Below the pieces are notes generated by a model. It saw nothing but the letters and a program-made list of their open reading frames with translations, was not told where the DNA came from and did no database searches. From Nitrincola sp. (GTDB lineage Bacteria; Pseudomonadota; Gammaproteobacteria; Pseudomonadales; Balneatricaceae), in the NCBI GenBank assembly GCA_021208565.1, contig JAJOJN010000093.1, positions 1 to 38,131 of the forward strand: a DNA stretch of 38,131 bases, written 5' to 3'. The first letter of the stretch is position 1, and every line of letters begins with the position of its first letter. A program made the position numbers and the translations under genes. Shown in pieces: positions 1 through 11,429 of the stretch.

Positions 1-740
1 GACAACTTAGGTAACGTAATACTTTATTTCAGTTTTAAGACCACCCGGATGATCAAGGGTTTCGATCAAAATGGCATTTTACGATGATCGGCCTTGAAGT
101 TGAGGGGCGACCCTTATTGCGTGCCTACAGCATTGCCAGTGCCAATTATGAAGAGAATCTTGAATTTTTTAGTATCAAGGTGCAAGACGGTCCATTGACC
201 TCGCGGCTTCAGAAGATCCAGCCGGGTGATCAGATTTATATTAGTCATAAGCCAACCGGTACCTTGTTAACCGATTTTTTGTTACCGGGTAGAAATCTCT
301 ATTTGTTGGCAACGGGTACGGGGTTAGCGCCGTTTATGAGTATCATTAAAGATCCTGAGGTGTATGGTCAATACGACAAGGTGATACTGGTTCATGGTGT
401 TCGCTATGTTTCGGAGTTGGCTTACCAATCCGAAATACAGCAAGAGCTTCCTAACAATGAGTTTTTTGGTGATATGGTTAGCCAGCAACTTATTTACTAT
501 CCAACGGTGACGCGTGAGTCTTATATCAATCAAGGACGAATCACTAACCTAATGCATGAAGGCACTTTGTTTGATGATATTGGTTTACCGAGACCTAACT
601 TAGATGACGATCGTTTTATGCTCTGCGGTAGTCCTGCGATGTTAAAGGATTTAACCGCGCTGCTCGATGGATGGGGGTTTAACGAGACTCGTAAGGGTAT
701 TCTCGGTCAGTATGTGATTGAACGGGCATTTGTGGATTAA
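1..740 (+). CDS. fpr: Ferredoxin--NADP+ reductase (Fpr), 5' partial, frameshifted
   Basis: FAD enzyme that exchanges electrons between NADPH and ferredoxin or flavodoxin in the cytoplasm. The clean frame runs from base 84 to the stop at 740 and covers most of the roughly 258-residue family. It shows the FAD motif RAYSIAS, the NADP-site motif GTGLAPFMS, a CGSPAML segment and the C-terminal end YVIERAFVD typical of the bacterial subclass. The protein does not start at 84: upstream, residues resembling LYFSFKTTR are readable in another frame, and family members have this just before the segment preceding MIGLEVEG. At least two small indels lie in bases 30-84. The true start is probably just left of the window. 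It faces proS across a bidirectional terminator. Confidence 0.9.
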
Positions 741-760
741 TCTTGTTACGCTGAAAAACA

Positions 761-795
761 AAAAAAGGGGCGGTTAAATCCGCCCCATTTTTTTA
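761..795. terminator. Bidirectional rho-independent terminator between fpr and proS
   Basis: A perfect 7-bp GC stem (767-773 GGGGCGG paired with 780-786 CCGCCCC, 6-nt loop) is flanked by an A run on the left and a T run on the right. It can therefore end both the rightward fpr transcript and the leftward proS transcript. Confidence 0.9.
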
Positions 796-815
796 GCGTC
801 GTATTTTTTTGCTGT

Positions 816-2539
816 CTATGCTTGAATATTCATCTGCTGCTTAAGAAATTCGATCACTTCATCCGCTGAGATGTCACGTGATTCTGCATCACGACGATGT
901 TTGTACTCTAGCGTACCCGCACCCAAACTCGTTCAGAAATGACTACACGATGTGGAATGCCCATCAATTCCATGTCGGCAAACTTAACGCCAGGACGTTC
1001 TTTTCGATCATCCAGTAACACTTCCACGCCAGCTGCTGTTAATTGTGAGTAAAGCGCATCCGCTTTTTCACGAACTAGCTCGGATTTGTCATAGTTCAAG
1101 GGAACGAGTGCAACGGTAAAAGGTGCTAGTGCTTCAGACCAGATAATGCCATTTTCATCATGATTTTGCTCAATGGCTGCGGCCACGACACGCGTGACGC
1201 CGATACCATAGCAGCCCATCTCCATGACCACTGCTTTACCATTTTCATCCAGAACAGTAGCGCTCATAGCACTTGAGTAACTATTGCCCAGTTGGAAAAC
1301 ATGACCCACTTCGATACCGCGTTTTATTTCCAAAACACCTTGACCACAGGGGCTCGGGTCACCGGCAACCACGTTACGAATATCCGCCACCTCGGGTGTC
1401 GGCAAATCACGTTCCCAGTTGATGCCAAAGTAGTGTTTATCCTCGATGTTAGCACCAGCCCCAAAATCTGACATCACGGCAACGCTGCGATCAATGATAC
1501 AAGGAATAGGTAGATTGATAGGTCCAAGGGAACCAGGACCAGCGCCAATCACTGCACGAATTTCCTCTTCCGTTGCCATGCGTAGTGGGCTGGCTACTTG
1601 TGGAAGCTTTTCCGCTTTGATCTCGTTGAGCTCATGATCACCACGAATGAGCAGCGCAACAAAATCAGCTTCACATTCATCGCTGGCCGCGACGATCAAA
1701 GTTTTAATGGTTTTTTCGATCGGTAGATTAAAACCCTGAACCAAGGCAGCAATCGTTTTGGTATCAGGAGTATCTACCAAGCGAAGTTCTTCAGCAGGTG
1801 CAGCGCGTTCAACTGCGGGTGCAAGCGCTTCAGCTTTTTCAATATTGGCTGCATAGCTGCCGGTATCTGAAAAAGCGATATCATCTTCGCCCGAGTCGGC
1901 AAGTACGTGGAATTCGTGTGATGAGTTACCGCCAATGGAGCCGTTATCAGCCAGTACCGCACGGAAGTTCAACCCTAAACGCTCGAAGATTCGACTGTAA
2001 GCGTTGTACATCGCATCATAGGTCTGTTGCAAAGACTCTCGATTGGTATGGAATGAATAAGCGTCTTTCATGATAAATTCACGTGAACGCATCACGCCAA
2101 AACGGGGACGAATCTCGTCACGGAATTTGGTTTGAATTTGATAGAAGTTGGCCGGTAGCTGTTTGTAGCTGCGAATTTCACGACGAATCATATCAGTGAT
2201 CACTTCTTCGTGCGTTGGGCCAACGCAGAAGTCGCGATGATGGCGATCTTTGATGCGTAAGAGCTCAGGACCGTATTTTTCCCAGCGCCCAGATTCTTGC
2301 CATAACTCAGCGGGTTGGACGGCGGGCATGAGCACTTCCTGAGCACCCGTAGCATCCATCTCTTCACGGACAATACGTTCGACCTTACGAAGTGTGCGCA
2401 AGCCTAAGGGTAACCATGTGTACAGACCTGACGCGAGTTTGCGGATCATACCCGCACGTAACATCAGTTGATGACTGATTACTTCGGCATCAGACGGAGT
2501 TTCTTTCAAAGTGGAGATCAGGTATTGGCTGGCGCGCAT
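816..2539 (-). CDS. proS: Prolyl-tRNA synthetase, one C-terminal frameshift
   Basis: Charges tRNA-Pro with proline in the cytoplasm; essential. This is the bacterial long form: class II catalytic core with [19 protein letters not shown], an inserted YbaK-like editing domain at roughly residues 225-400, then the second half of the core and the anticodon-binding domain containing [20 protein letters not shown]. The first frame stops early at 908 after [12 protein letters not shown]. Restoring one base near 921-935 continues the protein as [20 protein letters not shown] and on to a TAG at 816-818. This gives about 574 residues, matching the E. coli enzyme (572). The break is therefore almost certainly a sequence error. 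The start at 2539 gives the expected MRASQYL terminus. Confidence 0.95.
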
Positions 2540-2585
2540 AAAAAAGCGATTCCGTAGTCAAAGAGAGATAATAAAGAGATAAATT

Positions 2586-2605
2586 GGGCACTTATCATAG
2601 TGCCC
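2586..2605 (-). terminator. Possible terminator hairpin after the DUF523 gene
   Basis: A 6-bp stem (GGGCAC at 2586-2591 paired with GTGCCC at 2600-2605, 8-nt loop) sits a few bases past the DUF523 stop, between it and proS. The following T run on the minus strand is poor, so termination efficiency is uncertain. Confidence 0.4.
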
Positions 2606-2610
2606 GTATT

Positions 2611-3087
2611 TTAGGCTGCTTCTGTCTGCGCTTCAACAAAGCGAATCAGTTGATCTATCTGATGTTCATTAAAAACTGGAATTCCGTGACGAATCAGTTC
2701 GGCAGCTGCAACACCGGGGGCTTCGGTCAGCACGCCAGAAAAGCTGCCGTCATAGGTAAAAGTGTTACCACAGGAAGGGCTATGAGACTTCATGATGGCA
2801 CAACATACATTGTGCTGTTTGGCTATTTTAACCACAGCTTCGGCGCCAGAGAGGAACTGATCAGTGACATCTTCACCATCTCGTGTCGAAACAAAAATAG
2901 GAAAGCGAGATTGAACTTCTGCCGGAGGTCTAGGAGTCGGTAAGCCGCCAAGGGATTCGGGACAGACCATCACTAGACGACCCTGCTGTTTCCAATGCTG
3001 TAAAGCGGGGTGTTCAATAAGGTTATGCCTGCCGTCATAACGGACATTCGCGCCCAATAAGCAAGCGCTGATGAGTATTTTATCCAT
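2611..3087 (-). CDS. DUF523 family protein
   Basis: Short cysteine-containing protein of 158 residues belonging to DUF523; biochemical role unknown. Family hallmarks are the N-terminal ISACLLGANVRYDG, the VCPESLGGLPTPR segment and the SHSPSCG motif, giving conserved Cys residues that could bind a metal. I place the start at the ATG at 3087 (MDKILISACLLG): an AGGA lies about 10 bases upstream and family members begin just before ISACLLG. An in-frame ATG at 3108 would add seven unconserved residues. It is codirectional with proS but separated by a hairpin, so co-transcription is not certain. Confidence 0.8.
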   Translation of the reverse strand: MDKILISACLLGANVRYDGRHNLIEHPALQHWKQQGRLVMVCPESLGGLPTPRPPAEVQSRFPIFVSTRDGEDVTDQFLSGAEAVVKIAKQHNVCCAIMKSHSPSCGNTFTYDGSFSGVLTEAPGVAAAELIRHGIPVFNEHQIDQLIRFVEAQTEAA

Positions 3088-3217
3088 ACAAAAACAATCC
3101 TGAGTCATTCGTTATAATTATTGTACAGGGGCTATTTTACCGTCAGATGACAGGTCAATCCAGTGACCTGTATCAAACTTCAGGTTTATGCTTGTGTTTA
3201 GCGATCTCTTGATTGAT

Positions 3218-3823
3218 TTATTGTTTTAATTTGTTGTTCATGTTGACAAGCTCTGGAAGGCTTGCTGCTTGCATTTTAGACATGACTCGCGCCCGATGAA
3301 CTTCGACTGTTTTTTGGGCTGATGCCTAAGGTTTCAGCAATCTCCCGATTGGCAAGCCCATCGATCACCAAAGACATAACTTCACGCTCACGTTGACTGA
3401 GGGTGGCGTAACGTGACTGTATTTTTTGGTGTTCCCGAAATGCTTCAAAACGCAACTCAGCCAGCTCAAGTGCTTTGGCAACCAAGCCCAATAAACGACG
3501 ATCGTCAAAAGGCTTTTCAATAAAGTCTAATCGCCGGCTTTGATCGCATTGACGGCCATTGGGATATCACCATGGCCACTGATTAAAATGATCGGGAGTT
3601 GAACGTTTTTTTCTTGCAGCAATTGTTGTAGGGCTAATCCATTGATGCCTGGCATTCGAACATCTAGTAATAAACAACCTTGTTCGCCCTGATAAATCTC
3701 CATAAATTCTGTCGCCGAACTGGCGCTGACGACGTCATAGCCTGCGGAGGTTAGCAACCATTGCATTGATTCTCTAAAGTCTGTGTCATCATCGACTAAG
3801 AAAACACGATTATTATTATTCAT
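3218..3823 (-). CDS. FixJ/LuxR-type response regulator, two frameshifts
   Basis: DNA-binding response regulator of about 201 residues, partner of the adjoining sensor kinase. The receiver domain (residues 1-120) has the acidic pocket DDD at 11-13 and the phospho-acceptor Asp54 in LLLDVRMPG. The C-terminal LuxR helix-turn-helix reads LSQREREVMSLVIDGLANRE. Two single-base indels split it. After NAIKAGD near 3530, restoring one T gives DLDFIEKPFDDRRLLG. An extra A in the six-A run near 3310-3316 interrupts GISPKTVEVHRARVMSKMQA, which then reads to a TAA at 3218-3220. Its ATG overlaps the kinase stop by 4 nt, so the two are translationally coupled. The target genes are not shown by the sequence. 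Confidence 0.88.
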
Positions 3824-5334
3824 GATGTTTGTCTCAGGGGTAATTTGAAATAGAAGACCGTGGAGTGTGTTCCGTCACTCTCGGCCCATAACTGCCCACC
3901 GTGGCTTTCAATTAATGAGCGAGAGATTGAAAGTCCCATCCCTAGACCATTGGCTTTGCTTGTCGTAAATGGGTCAAAAAGTTTTTTCATCATCTCTGGT
4001 CTAATCCCGCCAGCTTGATCACTTACACTAATCAGTACGCATTGCTCTTGAACTTTGGTTTTTATATGAATACTGGGCGTTTCGCAAGGGAAGGTAGAGT
4101 AAGCCTCGATTGAGTTGCGCAGAAGATTCAAGAGTACTTGTTCAATTTGCACCCTATCTCCGGAGGGCATAGGGCAGGTGTTATCCAAGTCAAATACAAA
4201 TTGAATGCGTTGGTCACGTGCATCCTGATTGAGAAAGGTGACTACCTCTTTGCAGCAATCATTCAGATCAAAAGGTGTGTACTGCACATCTGTTCTTTGC
4301 ACGAATCGACGGATACGTCTTATGATTTCGGCTGCTCGATGAGCCTGTTTTGAAATCAACTCAAAGGCGCGTTGAGTTTGAGATACCTGATGGATTTGCT
4401 GCTCTTCAATCTGTCTTAAGGTTCCATTACTGTAGTTGAGTATGGTTGCTAGGGGTTGGTTAATTTCATGAGCTAGTTCGGTAGCCATTTCACCGACTGA
4501 AAGAAGGCGAGACATGTGTGCCATCTCATTTTGATGTCGCTTATACTGCTGCTCTGCCAGTTTTCGAATGGTGACATCTCGTCCGATCAGTGTGTAATAG
4601 TCCACATGTTTTTTGTCATGTCTGTCCCTATGTGCAATGATTTCTCGAAGTTCGGCAACACGTGTACTTTCATTAGGCAGCTTCATGGTAATTGCACCAT
4701 GCCAGTTGCCCTCTTTAGCGGCCTGATTCAGGGCAGGGATGACCCAGTCATGAAACTGATTATCTTGAAAAAGCTGTGGTAATCGAAGTGTTGAAGAACT
4801 CTGTTGGTTGCTGAGAGTTCGCTGAGCAGACTCATTCAAGTAGGTCAACATTAAGTCTTTATGTTGGCAGAATAGAATCATATCGGAAGAGGCTTCAACT
4901 ACCTTGGCGAGACGGCGTGTGGCTTGAAGTGCTTTTTCTCGCTCTGTGACATCGCGAGAAACGCAGATGACTTCAACAGGAACACCTTGCTCATCTTTAA
5001 TAGTCCGACTTGTCGTTTCAAACCAAATGTAGTGTCCTTCCTTATGACGATAGCGATAAACATTGGTGTAGAGTCCGTCACGGTAACGTACCGTGTCTGA
5101 TCGATTTTTTAAGTTATCCGCATCTTCGGGGTGAAAGAGTGCGTAGCCTGATTGGCCGATAATCTCTTCTGCTCGATAGCCTAGTAAAGGTTCTATGGCT
5201 GGGTTAACATCGATAAAAACCCAGTCGGGCGTTGCGCTGTGACGAGAAATTAAATCAGTTGATTGTTCCGCCAACAGGCGATAACGATCAGTCTCTTGCT
5301 GGCAAAGCGTTAATTCTTGTTGCAAATCAGTCAT
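3820..5334 (-). CDS. PAS-PAS sensor histidine kinase (FixL-like)
   Basis: Sensor kinase of 504 residues that phosphorylates the downstream FixJ-like regulator. Domains in order: PAS with PAC (about 15-133), a second more divergent PAS (about 140-258), a HisKA dimerisation segment with phospho-acceptor His289 in ELAHEINQPLA, then an HATPase domain with N box NLLRNSIEAY, G1 SDQAGGI and G2 GLGMGLSIS. No transmembrane segment is evident, so it is probably cytosolic. It resembles the FixL/NtrB-type kinases; I cannot confirm a haem ligand in either PAS, so the signal (oxygen, redox or a metabolite) is open. It is divergent from the acyl-CoA synthetase gene, which makes that gene a candidate target. 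Confidence 0.9.
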   Translation of the reverse strand: MTDLQQELTLCQQETDRYRLLAEQSTDLISRHSATPDWVFIDVNPAIEPLLGYRAEEIIGQSGYALFHPEDADNLKNRSDTVRYRDGLYTNVYRYRHKEGHYIWFETTSRTIKDEQGVPVEVICVSRDVTEREKALQATRRLAKVVEASSDMILFCQHKDLMLTYLNESAQRTLSNQQSSSTLRLPQLFQDNQFHDWVIPALNQAAKEGNWHGAITMKLPNESTRVAELREIIAHRDRHDKKHVDYYTLIGRDVTIRKLAEQQYKRHQNEMAHMSRLLSVGEMATELAHEINQPLATILNYSNGTLRQIEEQQIHQVSQTQRAFELISKQAHRAAEIIRRIRRFVQRTDVQYTPFDLNDCCKEVVTFLNQDARDQRIQFVFDLDNTCPMPSGDRVQIEQVLLNLLRNSIEAYSTFPCETPSIHIKTKVQEQCVLISVSDQAGGIRPEMMKKLFDPFTTSKANGLGMGLSISRSLIESHGGQLWAESDGTHSTVFYFKLPLRQTS

Positions 5335-5452
5335 GCATTTATTTTCCTTATTTTTCTTGCACGAAGGGTCTTCTTTGCCTTAAGTCTGCTTGTGAAATAA
5401 GGGAAAGTACGTATTATTACAGCAAATGTCAGGGACAATATTGGAGAATAAC

Positions 5453-7097
5453 ATGACAACGTCAAATCATAATCCCTATACCTTGGGCTTAGATCAAAAT
5501 GCAGCTAACTATGTACCCCTCAGTCCATTAAGCTTCATATCCCGTGCAGCTGACGTCTATCCAAACAGAACCGCTGTGGTTCACTCTGGTGGCGTTAGAC
5601 GCACTTGGTTAGAAACTTTTAACCGTTGTAAGCAGCTTGCCAGTGCGTTGACGAAGCGCGGCATCGGTAAGGGAGATACCGTAGCGGTGATGGCGCCGAA
5701 CTTGCCAGAGGTGTTTGAAGCGCATTTTGGTGTGCCGGCTACAGGTGCCGTGTTAAACGCCTTAAACATTCGCCTAGACGCAGAAGCCATCGCCTTTATT
5801 TTGCAACACGGCGAAGCCAAGGTCGTTATAGTTGACCGTGAGTTTTCTGAAGTCATTCAACGCGCAGTACGTATGATGGCTCACAAACCTCTGGTGATCG
5901 ATATTGACGATCCTAGTTATGAAGGCGGTGAGTTAATCGGCACAATGGACTATGAAGCCTTCATTGCTGAAGGGGACGTTGACTATGCATGGGAACTCCC
6001 TGAAAACGAGTGGGATGCAATTACGCTCAACTATACCTCCGGTACTACTGGCGATCCGAAAGGCGTGGTCTATCATCATCGTGGTGCTTATCTGAACGCG
6101 ATGAGTAATATTGTTTCTTGGGGAATGGGTCATCACCCTGTCTATCTCTGGACACTACCCATGTTCCATTGCAATGGCTGGTGTTTCCCTTGGGCGATTG
6201 CTGCATCGGTGGGTGTGAGTGTCTGCTTGCGTCATGTTCGTGCGGATATGATTTATAACCTGATCAAGCAAGAGAAGGTCAATCACTTCTGTGGTGCGCC
6301 TATCGTCCTTAATATGTTGAACAATGCTGATGACGAGCTTAAAGCCGGTATCGATCATGAAGTGAAAGTTATGACCGCCGGTGCTGCGCCCCCAGCCGCA
6401 GTGATTGAAGGCATGGAGCGCATGGGCTTCAAAGTGACTCACGTTTACGGTCTAACAGAAACCTATGGTCCGAGCGTTGTCTGTGCTTGGCATGACGAGT
6501 GGGATGAAAAAAACACCTGAAGAAAAGGCACGTCTAAAATCTCGCCAAGGTGTTCGCGCACCGATGTTAGAAGGCTTGATGGTTGCTAATCCGGAAACGC
6601 TAGAGCCTGTCGCTCAGGATGGTAAAACACTGGGTGAGATCTTTATGCGTGGTAACTTGGTGATGAAAGGATATCTTAAGAATCCTACCACCACTGATGC
6701 TTCGTTCCGCGGTGGATGGTTCCATTCTGGAGACTTGGCGGTATGGCATGCAGATGGTTACATCGAAATCAAAGATCGTTCGAAAGACATCATTATTTCA
6801 GGTGGTGAGAATATTTCTTCGATTGAGGTGGAAGATGTACTTTACCGTCACCCAGCCGTCAATGAAGCCGCTGTAGTTGCTATGAATGATGAAAAATGGG
6901 GAGAGGTGCCCTGTGCATTTGTGACCCTCAAAGCCTCGGCTCAGGGTGACGTCACAGAGGAAGATATCATTCAGTTCTGCCGCGATAATATGGCGCGTTT
7001 TAAGATTCCTAAGAAGGTTATCTTCTGCGATCTACCAAAAACTTCTACAGGTAAGATTCAGAAATTCGTACTGAGAGATCAGGCTAACCACAGCTAA
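5453..7097 (+). CDS. Acyl-CoA synthetase (AMP-binding family), one frameshift
   Basis: ATP-dependent acyl-adenylate and acyl-CoA forming ligase of about 547 residues. Motifs: P-loop-like YTSGTTGDPKGV, the YGLTET adenylate motif, GWFHSGDLA, and the C-terminal catalytic lysine region PKTSTGKIQKF. One extra A in the seven-A run at about 6506-6513 splits the gene after AWHDEWDEK; removing it joins the halves exactly. The start at 5453 is chosen because GGAG lies 6 nt upstream. The family includes medium/long-chain fatty acyl-CoA synthetases and DmdB-type methylmercaptopropionyl-CoA ligases, which share the YHHRGAYLNA block. Substrate cannot be decided from sequence alone. It is the only gene between the divergent sensor kinase and a strong terminator. 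Confidence 0.88.
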
Positions 7098-7114
7098 GTG
7101 GATCTACTGAGTAT

Positions 7115-7152
7115 AAAAAAAGCGCCCTAATATTTAGAGGCGCTTTTTTTTT
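7115..7152. terminator. Bidirectional rho-independent terminator
   Basis: Seven A's lead into a stem of AGCGCC paired with GGCGCT (7121-7126 with 7139-7144), followed by nine T's to 7152. It lies between the convergent acyl-CoA synthetase gene and gdhA and can serve both. Confidence 0.9.
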
Positions 7153-7209
7153 GCTCTGAGCGAGTCGCTTGCCAAAAATACTGGCTAGCGACCCAAATCT
7201 GCAAAATGA

Positions 7210-8610
<1,401 letters not shown>

Positions 8611-8712
8611 TTACTGTTTATGCACTTAATTTGGGAGAATTTGTTGTTGTTGAGAATCTTGAAAGGTTATAAAAAAGCGTTTTATTGCTATTAACTAATT
8701 GAAATACATTAA

Positions 8713-8741
8713 TTTAAATGTGGTTTAGACTTTTGTATAAT
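8713..8741 (+). promoter_or_regulatory. Sigma70-like promoter candidate
   Basis: A perfect TATAAT at 8736-8741 is preceded by TTTAAA at 8713-8718 with a 17-nt spacer. It points away from gdhA and towards the short reading frame at 8868. The -35 element matches only 4 of 6 consensus positions, so this is tentative. Confidence 0.4.
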
Positions 8742-8749
8742 GTGGTTTA
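8717..8749. repeat. Tandem 11-bp direct repeat, 22-bp period
   Basis: AATGTGGTTTA occurs at 8717-8727 and again at 8739-8749, a start-to-start distance of 22 bp, about two helical turns. The second copy overlaps the TATAAT at 8736-8741. The arrangement is typical of an operator for a dimeric regulator. The nearest genes are gdhA, 155 bp to the left, and nrdA. Confidence 0.6.
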
Positions 8750-8867
8750 ATTTAGTGCATCCTGTGCACCTTAATGAAGCCTACTGAATGTTCTAGTCTA
8801 CAGATATTCTTTTTTTGAGAGGCTAACCTGATCAACATCAACTTGACTGCACCTAGTTCTTGTTAGG

Positions 8868-9014
8868 ATGAATAAATATCAAGAACAATTTTTCTCGGCT
8901 GAAAAAGCAGTTGAAGAGATAGAAGCCTGATTTGGTGCGATCTCTAGCCTTGTTACGCCACCTGCTACACCTCATAGAGAACAAAATCAAGAGTTGAAAT
9001 TGTTTTTAAAATAA
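8868..9014 (+). pseudogene. Short unrecognised reading frame with an internal TGA
   Basis: From the ATG at 8868 the frame reads MNKYQEQFFSAEKAVEEIEA, then TGA at 8928-8930, then continues in the same frame as FGAISSLVTPPATPHREQ and on to a TAA at 9012-9014. Both halves look like plausible protein, and a TGG-to-TGA change would restore 48 codons. There is no good ribosome-binding site; AGG abuts the ATG. It may be a decayed small gene, a sequence error or chance. I do not recognise the product. Confidence 0.25.
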
Positions 9015-9027
9015 CTATATTTGGTGT
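9012..9027. promoter_or_regulatory. NrdR box 1 (degenerate)
   Basis: TAACTATATTTGGTGT matches the NrdR consensus ACACWATATATWGTGT at 12 of 16 positions. It lies exactly 31 bp upstream of a much better box, the usual NrdR tandem spacing, and that spacing is the main support. Confidence 0.65.
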
Positions 9028-9042
9028 CATCTCGAAGCGCAC

Positions 9043-9058
9043 ACACTATATGTTGTGT
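9043..9058. promoter_or_regulatory. NrdR box 2 upstream of nrdA
   Basis: ACACTATATGTTGTGT matches the NrdR-box consensus ACACWATATATWGTGT at 15 of 16 positions, 73 bp before the nrdA start. NrdR is the zinc-finger/ATP-cone repressor of ribonucleotide reductase genes. Together with the box at 9012 it predicts nucleotide-responsive repression of nrdAB-yfaE. Confidence 0.85.
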
Positions 9059-9131
9059 TTTAAGGCTAAAATCTGACCAGCTGTTTTGGCCGGTAACCCC
9101 ATGAATTTTTGATAAACGGAAGAGCGGCGTT

Positions 9132-11394
9132 ATGCAGAAAAATCTGATGGTAACCAAACGAAATGGACGCCAAGAGCCCATAGATCTTGAGAAAATACAC
9201 CGAGTCATCATTGGGCAGCCGAGGGACTACAGAACGTTTCCGTTTCCCAAGTTGAACTCAGTGCGCATATACAGTTCTATGAAGGTATCAAAACATCAGA
9301 TATTCATGAAACCTTGATTAAGTCGGCAGCCGATCTTATCTCAGAAGAGGCGCCTGACTATCAATATTTGGCAGCTCGGCTGGCATTTTTCACCTGCGTA
9401 AGCGCGCTTTTGGACGCTTTGAAGCGCCAGACCTCTACGAGCACGTTACCCGCATGGTAGCGGATAAACGCTATGATCAGCACTTGCTGGAGGATTATAG
9501 CAAAGGAGAGTTTGATGAGCTGAATGCTTATATCGACCATAGCCGCGATATGAATTTCAGTTATGCTGCGGTTAAGCAATTGGAAGGCAAATATCTGGTG
9601 CAAAACCGTGTCACCGGACAGGTGTATGAGTCACCCCAGTTACTTTACATGTTGGTTTCTGCTTGCCTTTTCGCAAGTTATCCCAAGGACACTCGTCTGT
9701 CGTTTGTGAAGCGTTTTTACGACGCAACCTCATTATTCAAGCTGTCATTACCCACGCCTATTATGGCCGGCGTTCGTACTCCGACTCGCCAATTTAGCTC
9801 CTGTGTATTGATAGAATCTGATGACAGTCTGGACTCAATTAATGCGACAGCCGCCGCGATTGTTAAGTATGTTTCTCAACGCGCGGGTATTGGTATTAAC
9901 GCGGGTCGTATTCGTGCTCTCGGTAGCCCGATTCGTAATGGCGAAGCCTTCCACACTGGCTGTATTCCTTTTTATAAGCACTTCCAAACAGCGGTTAAGT
10001 CGTGTTCCCAAGGTGGTGTTCGGGGTGGTGCTGCGACACTCTTCTATCCCATTTGGCATCTAGAAGTTGAATCATTATTGGTGCTGAAGAACAACCGCGG
10101 TGTGGATGAGAACCGAGTCCGTCATCTTGATTATGGTGTACAGATCAACAAGTTGATGTATCAGCGTTTGATCAAGGGTGAAAACATTACGCTCTTTAGT
10201 CCACATGAAGTGCCAGGCCTTTATGATGCCTTCTTTGCGGATCAAGATGAGTTTGAGCGTTTATACGTCATGTATGAACAGCAGGAAAATATTCGTAAGC
10301 AAAGCATCAAAGCAGTTGAACTGTTCGGTATCTTAGCGGCGGAGCGTGCGCAAACTGGACGAATCTATATCCAAAACGTTGACCACTGTAATACACACAG
10401 TCCTTTTGATCCTGCAGTGGCGCCAGTTCGTCAATCCAATCTTTGTTTAGAGATAGCATTACCCACCAAGCCACTGAATGATGTTAACGATCCTGAAGGT
10501 GAAATTGCGCTCTGTACCTTATCGGCATTTAACCTAGGTGCTTTGCAGTCTCTAGACGAGCTAGAAGATTTGGCTGAATTAATTGTACGTGCGTTAGATA
10601 GCCTTCTCGATTATCAGGATTATCCAATTCCTGCAGCGCAGCAAGCAACGATGAATCGTCGTACACTGGGTGTAGGCGTGACTAACCTTGCTTATTATTT
10701 GGCGAAGAACGGTGTGCGTTACTCTGATGGTTCTGCCAATGGTCTTGTGCACCGAACCTTTGAAGCGATTCAGTACTATCTACTCAAGGCCTCTAATCAA
10801 TTGGCCAAGGAGTTGGGACCTTGTCCTAAGTTCCATGAAACCACTTACGCTAAAGGTTTACTGCCGATTGATACCTATAAGCGTGATGTCGATAACTACT
10901 GTGAAGAGCCATTACATTATTTCTGGGAAACTCTACGAGAAGATATTCGTGAGTTCGGTTTGCGTAACTCGACGCTGACCGCATTAATGCCCTGTGAAAC
11001 CTCGTCACAAATTACGAACTCGACTAACGGCATTGAACCGCCAAGAGGTTATGTTTCGGTCAAGTCCAGTAAAGACGGTGTGATGAAACAAGTTGTTCCA
11101 GAATTTTTGGAGCTGCGTAAACAGTATGAATTACTTTGGGATATTCCCAATAACGAAGGTTACCTGCAGTTAGTGGGGATTATGCAGAAGTTTGTAGACC
11201 AAGCTATTTCGGCGAATACCAACTACGATCCTACACGTTTCCCCGGCGATAAAGTGCCTATGAAGCAATTGCTCAAGGATCTGTTAACGGCCTACAAATA
11301 TGGTCTAAAAACGCTTTACTACCATAACACTCGTGATGGTGCGACAGATCAACAAGATGATGGTGGCTGTGAAGGCGGTGCCTGCAAGCTTTAA
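9132..11394 (+). CDS. nrdA: Ribonucleoside-diphosphate reductase alpha chain, class Ia, two frameshifts
   Basis: Catalytic and allosteric subunit that reduces ribonucleoside diphosphates to deoxy forms. The N-terminal ATP-cone starts MVTKRNGRQEPIDLEKIHRV. Active-site cysteines are seen in FSSCVLIE, SNLCLEIALPT and IALCTLSAFNLG, and the C-terminal redox pair in CEGGACKL. A missing base near 9211 (after KIHRVI, where WAAEGLQNVSVSQVEL follows) and a missing T in the five-T run near 9386 (before HLRKRAFGRFEAP) break the N-terminus. Both repairs restore a close match to E. coli NrdA across about 754 residues. It heads nrdA-nrdB-yfaE, with 35 bp before nrdB, and has tandem NrdR boxes upstream. Confidence 0.96.
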
Positions 11395-11429
11395 GGTATT
11401 CAGGGATTATTAGGAATTAGAGTCAAATT

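Noticed and set aside
3820-5334. Assignment of the sensor kinase as a true haem FixL
   Set aside because: The domain order and partner fit, but I could not identify the haem-ligating histidine pattern in either PAS domain with confidence.
6500-6520. Programmed frameshifting at the seven-A run in the acyl-CoA synthetase
   Set aside because: The run could be slippery, but many unrelated genes in the window break at similar runs, so a sequencing error explains it better.
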